Assembly: GCF_963674565.1 (NCBI RefSeq)
Contig: NZ_OY771430.1
Span: 496,001-560,000, forward strand
Origin: an uncultured Carboxylicivirga sp.
GTDB taxonomy: Bacteria > Bacteroidota > Bacteroidia > Bacteroidales > Marinilabiliaceae
Direction of reading: 5' to 3'
Length of the DNA stretch: 64,000 bases
Below the pieces are notes generated by a model. That model had not been told where the DNA came from. It searched no databases and saw only the letters and a list, made by a program, of their open reading frames with translations. Position numbers and translations under genes: made by a program. Each line of letters opens with the position of its first letter. Positions within the stretch are counted from its first letter, which is position 1. This document shows, piece after piece, positions 61,113 through 64,000 of this stretch.

Positions 61113-64000
61113 ATGAAACATCTGTTAGGGATTTTCCTTCTCTTTCTGACTTTAATAAGTAGTCAGGCACAAGAAATGACCGTTACTGGTAAGGTAACAG
61201 ACGCGTCAGATGGTATGCCAATACCAGGCGTAAGTGTCGTTGTTAAAGGTACTACAGTTGGTACTATTACCACAATTGAAGGTACATATTCATTAGTTGT
61301 TAATCAGGGCGACCAATTAGTGTTTTCATTTGTCGGTATGACAAATCAGGAAATTATAGTAGATCGCGAAGTTATTAATGTTGTAATGGAATCCGATGTT
61401 ACAGACCTGGATGAGGTTGTAGTAGTTGGATATGGTGTTCAGAAAAAAGCTTTAGTAACAGGAGCAAATGCCAATGTAAAAGGTGAGGCATTAGCTGAAT
61501 TAAAAACCTCTAATGCAATGGAGGCGTTACAAGGTTTGGCCGCTGGTGTTAATATTACCAGAAATAATGGTTCTCCAGGAGCTGGAACAAAAGTTACAAT
61601 TCGTGGTGCCGGTACAATTGGCAGTTCTGCACCTTTATATATTGTTGATGGTGTTGCTGTTGGTAATATTGATTATTTGAGTCCATCAGACATTGAGTCA
61701 TTGGATGTATTAAAAGATGCTGCTTCTGCAGCAATTTATGGATCAAGAGCTGCAAATGGTGTTATCCTCGTAACTACTAAAAAAGGTAAAAAAGGTGCAA
61801 AACCACAAATTACCTATGACGGGTTTTACGGAGTGCAGAATATTTATAAAACACTTCCGGTTCTTAATGCTCAGGAGTATATGTATATTATGGACGAAGC
61901 TCGTTCAAATGAAGGTTTAGAATTGTTCGACTGGGAAGATATGATTGTAAATACAAACTATTTCCTAGATGATCAGGCTGAGTTCCCTGGTAACGTTGAT
62001 TTGGGAAAACAGTATGGGCAATATGTTTGGGATAAACTTCAAAATGGCTGGGAAGGAACCAACTGGATTGAAGAAATCACTAAGGATAATGCGCCAGTAC
62101 AAAGTCATTCTATAAATATTGCTGGTGCTTCTGAAGATGTTATGTATTCAGGAGGTTTCTCATACTTTGATCAGTCAGGTATTTTAGGAGGTGACATTAG
62201 TGATGCGGGTTATAAAAGAATAACAGGTCGATTAAATACAGAGTTTGTTTTAATCAAAAATAGCCGTTTCGATATACTTAAAGCTGGTGAAAATTTCACA
62301 TATACCAATACCGAAAACAGATCAGTTGCCACTGGTAATATTTATTGGAATGATTTGCACAATGCATTGGTAACAAATCCAATTTTGCCGGTTTATTATG
62401 ACAATATAAATATTAACCATTTAACCGGTGGATATGCTCCAACATTAGAGTTTGACGGTCGTTCAGTTGGACAGAATAACCCAGTTGCTCAAATGTATTA
62501 TAGAAATAATTTTAACTGGGGAAAAGGTAATAATATAGTAGGTAATGTTTATGCTGAATTACAGCCTATAGCAAATTTAAGAATTCGTTCTTCTTTTGGT
62601 GTTGATTCTTGGTTTGGACACAGTCGTTCATGGTCTCCTACTTATAAATTAGGTAAATTATATCAAAATTCAATTGATGGAGCTCAAATGGATATGTACC
62701 AAGGAGTAAATTATATTTTCACTAATACAGCCACTTATGATTTTAGTGTAAGTAAACATAAATTTACTGTGTTAGCTGGTACAGAAATGTTAAAAAATCA
62801 ATTGAACTTTAATGTTGGTGGACAAAAAAGAACTACTCTTTTTGGAGATCCAACATACGCATACATAGATAATACAAATAATCCTGAAACGGTTAGTGAA
62901 GTTGGCACATGGGGTAAAGATTGGGCTGCTCAGGGAGGAGGCTTAATGTCATATATGGGACGTATTTCTTATAACTTCAATGAGAAGTACATGGTTGACG
63001 TTACAATGCGCGCTGATGGCTCATCAAACTTTGCTCCAGATAAACGTTGGGGATATTTCCCATCTGTATCTGCGGGTTGGAACTTTACTGAAGAAGAATT
63101 TATGAATCTTGAATTTATGAATTATGGTAAGTTACGAGCCAGTTGGGGGCAAAATGGTAATCAGGCCATAGATAATTTTGTTTACAGTTCTAATATTGCT
63201 TATAGATCACAAGGATATTATTTTGGTCCTAACAAAGAGATTCCTCAACAAGCAGCAGTGCCTGCCAATGTGCCTAACCCTGATGTAACATGGGAAACAT
63301 CTGAACAGTTAAATATTGGTTTGGATGCCAGATTTTTAGATTCCAGATTAGGTTTAACATTTGACTGGTACAAGAAAACCACTATAGACTGGTTGGTTGA
63401 TGCTCCTATCTTAGGAACCTTTGGAGCAGGAGCTCCATACATTAATGGTGGTGATGTTGAGAACAAGGGATATGAAATTGTTTTGTCATGGAACGATCGC
63501 ATTTCTGATTTTAAATACGGGGTAACTTTAACTGGAGCATACAATAAAAATAAAGTAACAAAATTAGCAAACGCTGAAGGAATTATTAATGGTGATGCAC
63601 ATGTACTATCACAAGGTACTTCCTATGTTTCACGTGTACAAGAAGGTTTCCCTATTGGGTACTTTTACGGCTACCAAACAAACGGTTTATTCCAGAATCA
63701 GACTGATGTTGATAACTATGTTACTGCAGATGGTACTCCTATTGTTATTGCTGATGAAGCAGACACTCCACGAAAACCAGGTGATGTATGGTTTGTTGAC
63801 CAAAATGGTGACGGAGTGATTAATGAAGAAGATAAAGTTATGTTGGGTAAACCAATGCCTGATTTTGAGATGGGTATCCAATTAAGTGCTGAATATAAAG
63901 GCTTTTATGTGAATACTACTTTAGCAGGTAAAATGGGGCTTCAGGTAATGCAATCATACCGATCTTTCTCGGATAATTTAACACAAAATTATACAACTCA
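61113..64000 (+). CDS. SusC/RagA family TonB-linked outer-membrane receptor (3' truncated)
   Basis: The frame is open from ATG 61113 to the right edge (962 codons visible). It starts with a signal peptide (MKHLLGIFLLFLTLISSQAQ), a carboxypeptidase-regulatory-like domain (TGKVTDASDGMPIPGVSVVV at 25-44), a TonB-box-like DEVVVVGYG at 100-108 and a plug domain with LYIVDGV and LKDAASAAIYGSRAANGV (200-217). Beta-barrel segments follow. SusC proteins import glycans or peptides with a SusD lipoprotein, which would lie to the right of the window. The neighbouring propeller/LuxR protein is a likely regulator. Substrate unknown. Confidence 0.92.
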   Translation, partial: MKHLLGIFLLFLTLISSQAQEMTVTGKVTDASDGMPIPGVSVVVKGTTVGTITTIEGTYSLVVNQGDQLVFSFVGMTNQEIIVDREVINVVMESDVTDLDEVVVVGYGVQKKALVTGANANVKGEALAELKTSNAMEALQGLAAGVNITRNNGSPGAGTKVTIRGAGTIGSSAPLYIVDGVAVGNIDYLSPSDIESLDVLKDAASAAIYGSRAANGVILVTTKKGKKGAKPQITYDGFYGVQNIYKTLPVLNAQEYMYIMDEARSNEGLELFDWEDMIVNTNYFLDDQAEFPGNVDLGKQYGQYVWDKLQNGWEGTNWIEEITKDNAPVQSHSINIAGASEDVMYSGGFSYFDQSGILGGDISDAGYKRITGRLNTEFVLIKNSRFDILKAGENFTYTNTENRSVATGNIYWNDLHNALVTNPILPVYYDNININHLTGGYAPTLEFDGRSVGQNNPVAQMYYRNNFNWGKGNNIVGNVYAELQPIANLRIRSSFGVDSWFGHSRSWSPTYKLGKLYQNSIDGAQMDMYQGVNYIFTNTATYDFSVSKHKFTVLAGTEMLKNQLNFNVGGQKRTTLFGDPTYAYIDNTNNPETVSEVGTWGKDWAAQGGGLMSYMGRISYNFNEKYMVDVTMRADGSSNFAPDKRWGYFPSVSAGWNFTEEEFMNLEFMNYGKLRASWGQNGNQAIDNFVYSSNIAYRSQGYYFGPNKEIPQQAAVPANVPNPDVTWETSEQLNIGLDARFLDSRLGLTFDWYKKTTIDWLVDAPILGTFGAGAPYINGGDVENKGYEIVLSWNDRISDFKYGVTLTGAYNKNKVTKLANAEGIINGDAHVLSQGTSYVSRVQEGFPIGYFYGYQTNGLFQNQTDVDNYVTADGTPIVIADEADTPRKPGDVWFVDQNGDGVINEEDKVMLGKPMPDFEMGIQLSAEYKGFYVNTTLAGKMGLQVMQSYRSFSDNLTQNYTT

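Noticed and set aside
1..64000. CRISPR array, tRNA/rRNA genes, insertion sequences or prophage
   Set aside because: I saw no regularly spaced short repeats, no cloverleaf-like or rRNA-like stretch, and no transposase, integrase or phage structural protein.

Overview
The window is AT-rich DNA from a member of the Bacteroidota. The evidence is a SusC-type TonB receptor, a periplasmic beta-propeller/LuxR regulator, type IX secretion (T9SS) sorting tails, TAnnTTTG-like promoter elements and weak ribosome binding sites. An order such as Marinilabiliales or another marine Bacteroidales-like lineage is an inference. I saw no tRNA, rRNA, CRISPR array, IS element or obviously broken gene. Genes are cut at both ends: a glycosyltransferase on the left and the SusC receptor on the right.

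Region 1 (1-30.7 kb, all + strand) is an exopolysaccharide or O-antigen locus read as one long, tightly packed unit. It holds about seven glycosyltransferases, an EpsG/Wzy-like polymerase, two paralogous deacetylase-like proteins, a CapA-like metallophosphatase, an asparagine synthase overlapping an ATP-grasp ligase, a second ATP-grasp protein, a sugar epimerase and a PglC-type phosphoglycosyl transferase with a PglE-like aminotransferase. In its middle (19.0-26.3 kb) lies a Dlt-like set: two amino-acid adenylating enzymes, two carrier proteins, two GNAT proteins, a membrane-anchored SGNH protein and an MBOAT acyltransferase. A second MBOAT/SGNH pair closes the region. The parts suggest that an amino acid or N-acyl amino acid is activated, carried on an ACP and transferred to the glycan.

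Region 2 (30.7-42 kb, mostly - strand) has an SGNH-like lipoprotein, a T9SS-exported SGNH-like protein, a PseC/ArnB-like aminotransferase, a 1019-residue beta-helix/PKD protein ending in five CTD-like repeats, a Trp-rich repeat protein with a T9SS tail, 1.3 kb of non-coding DNA with two tandem 280-285 bp units, and a CapD/PglF-type dehydratase.

Region 3 (42.6-52 kb, + strand) carries the export machinery Wza and Wzc. Behind it is a compact module: carrier protein, terminator, asparagine synthase, NadE-like ATP pyrophosphatase, AMP-forming ligase and an unusual phosphoglycosyl transferase that lacks its membrane helix.

Region 4 (52.1-57.5 kb, - strand) is a peptide export operon: HlyD-type adaptor, C39-peptidase ABC exporter, a small HTH regulator that itself ends in a double-glycine motif, a structured intergenic segment, two double-glycine-leader peptides (59 and 61 residues), a CPBP-family intramembrane protease and a small membrane protein. 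Divergently, region 5 (57.9-64 kb, + strand) has the propeller/LuxR regulator followed by a SusC/RagA receptor. No Wzx flippase was found in the window.
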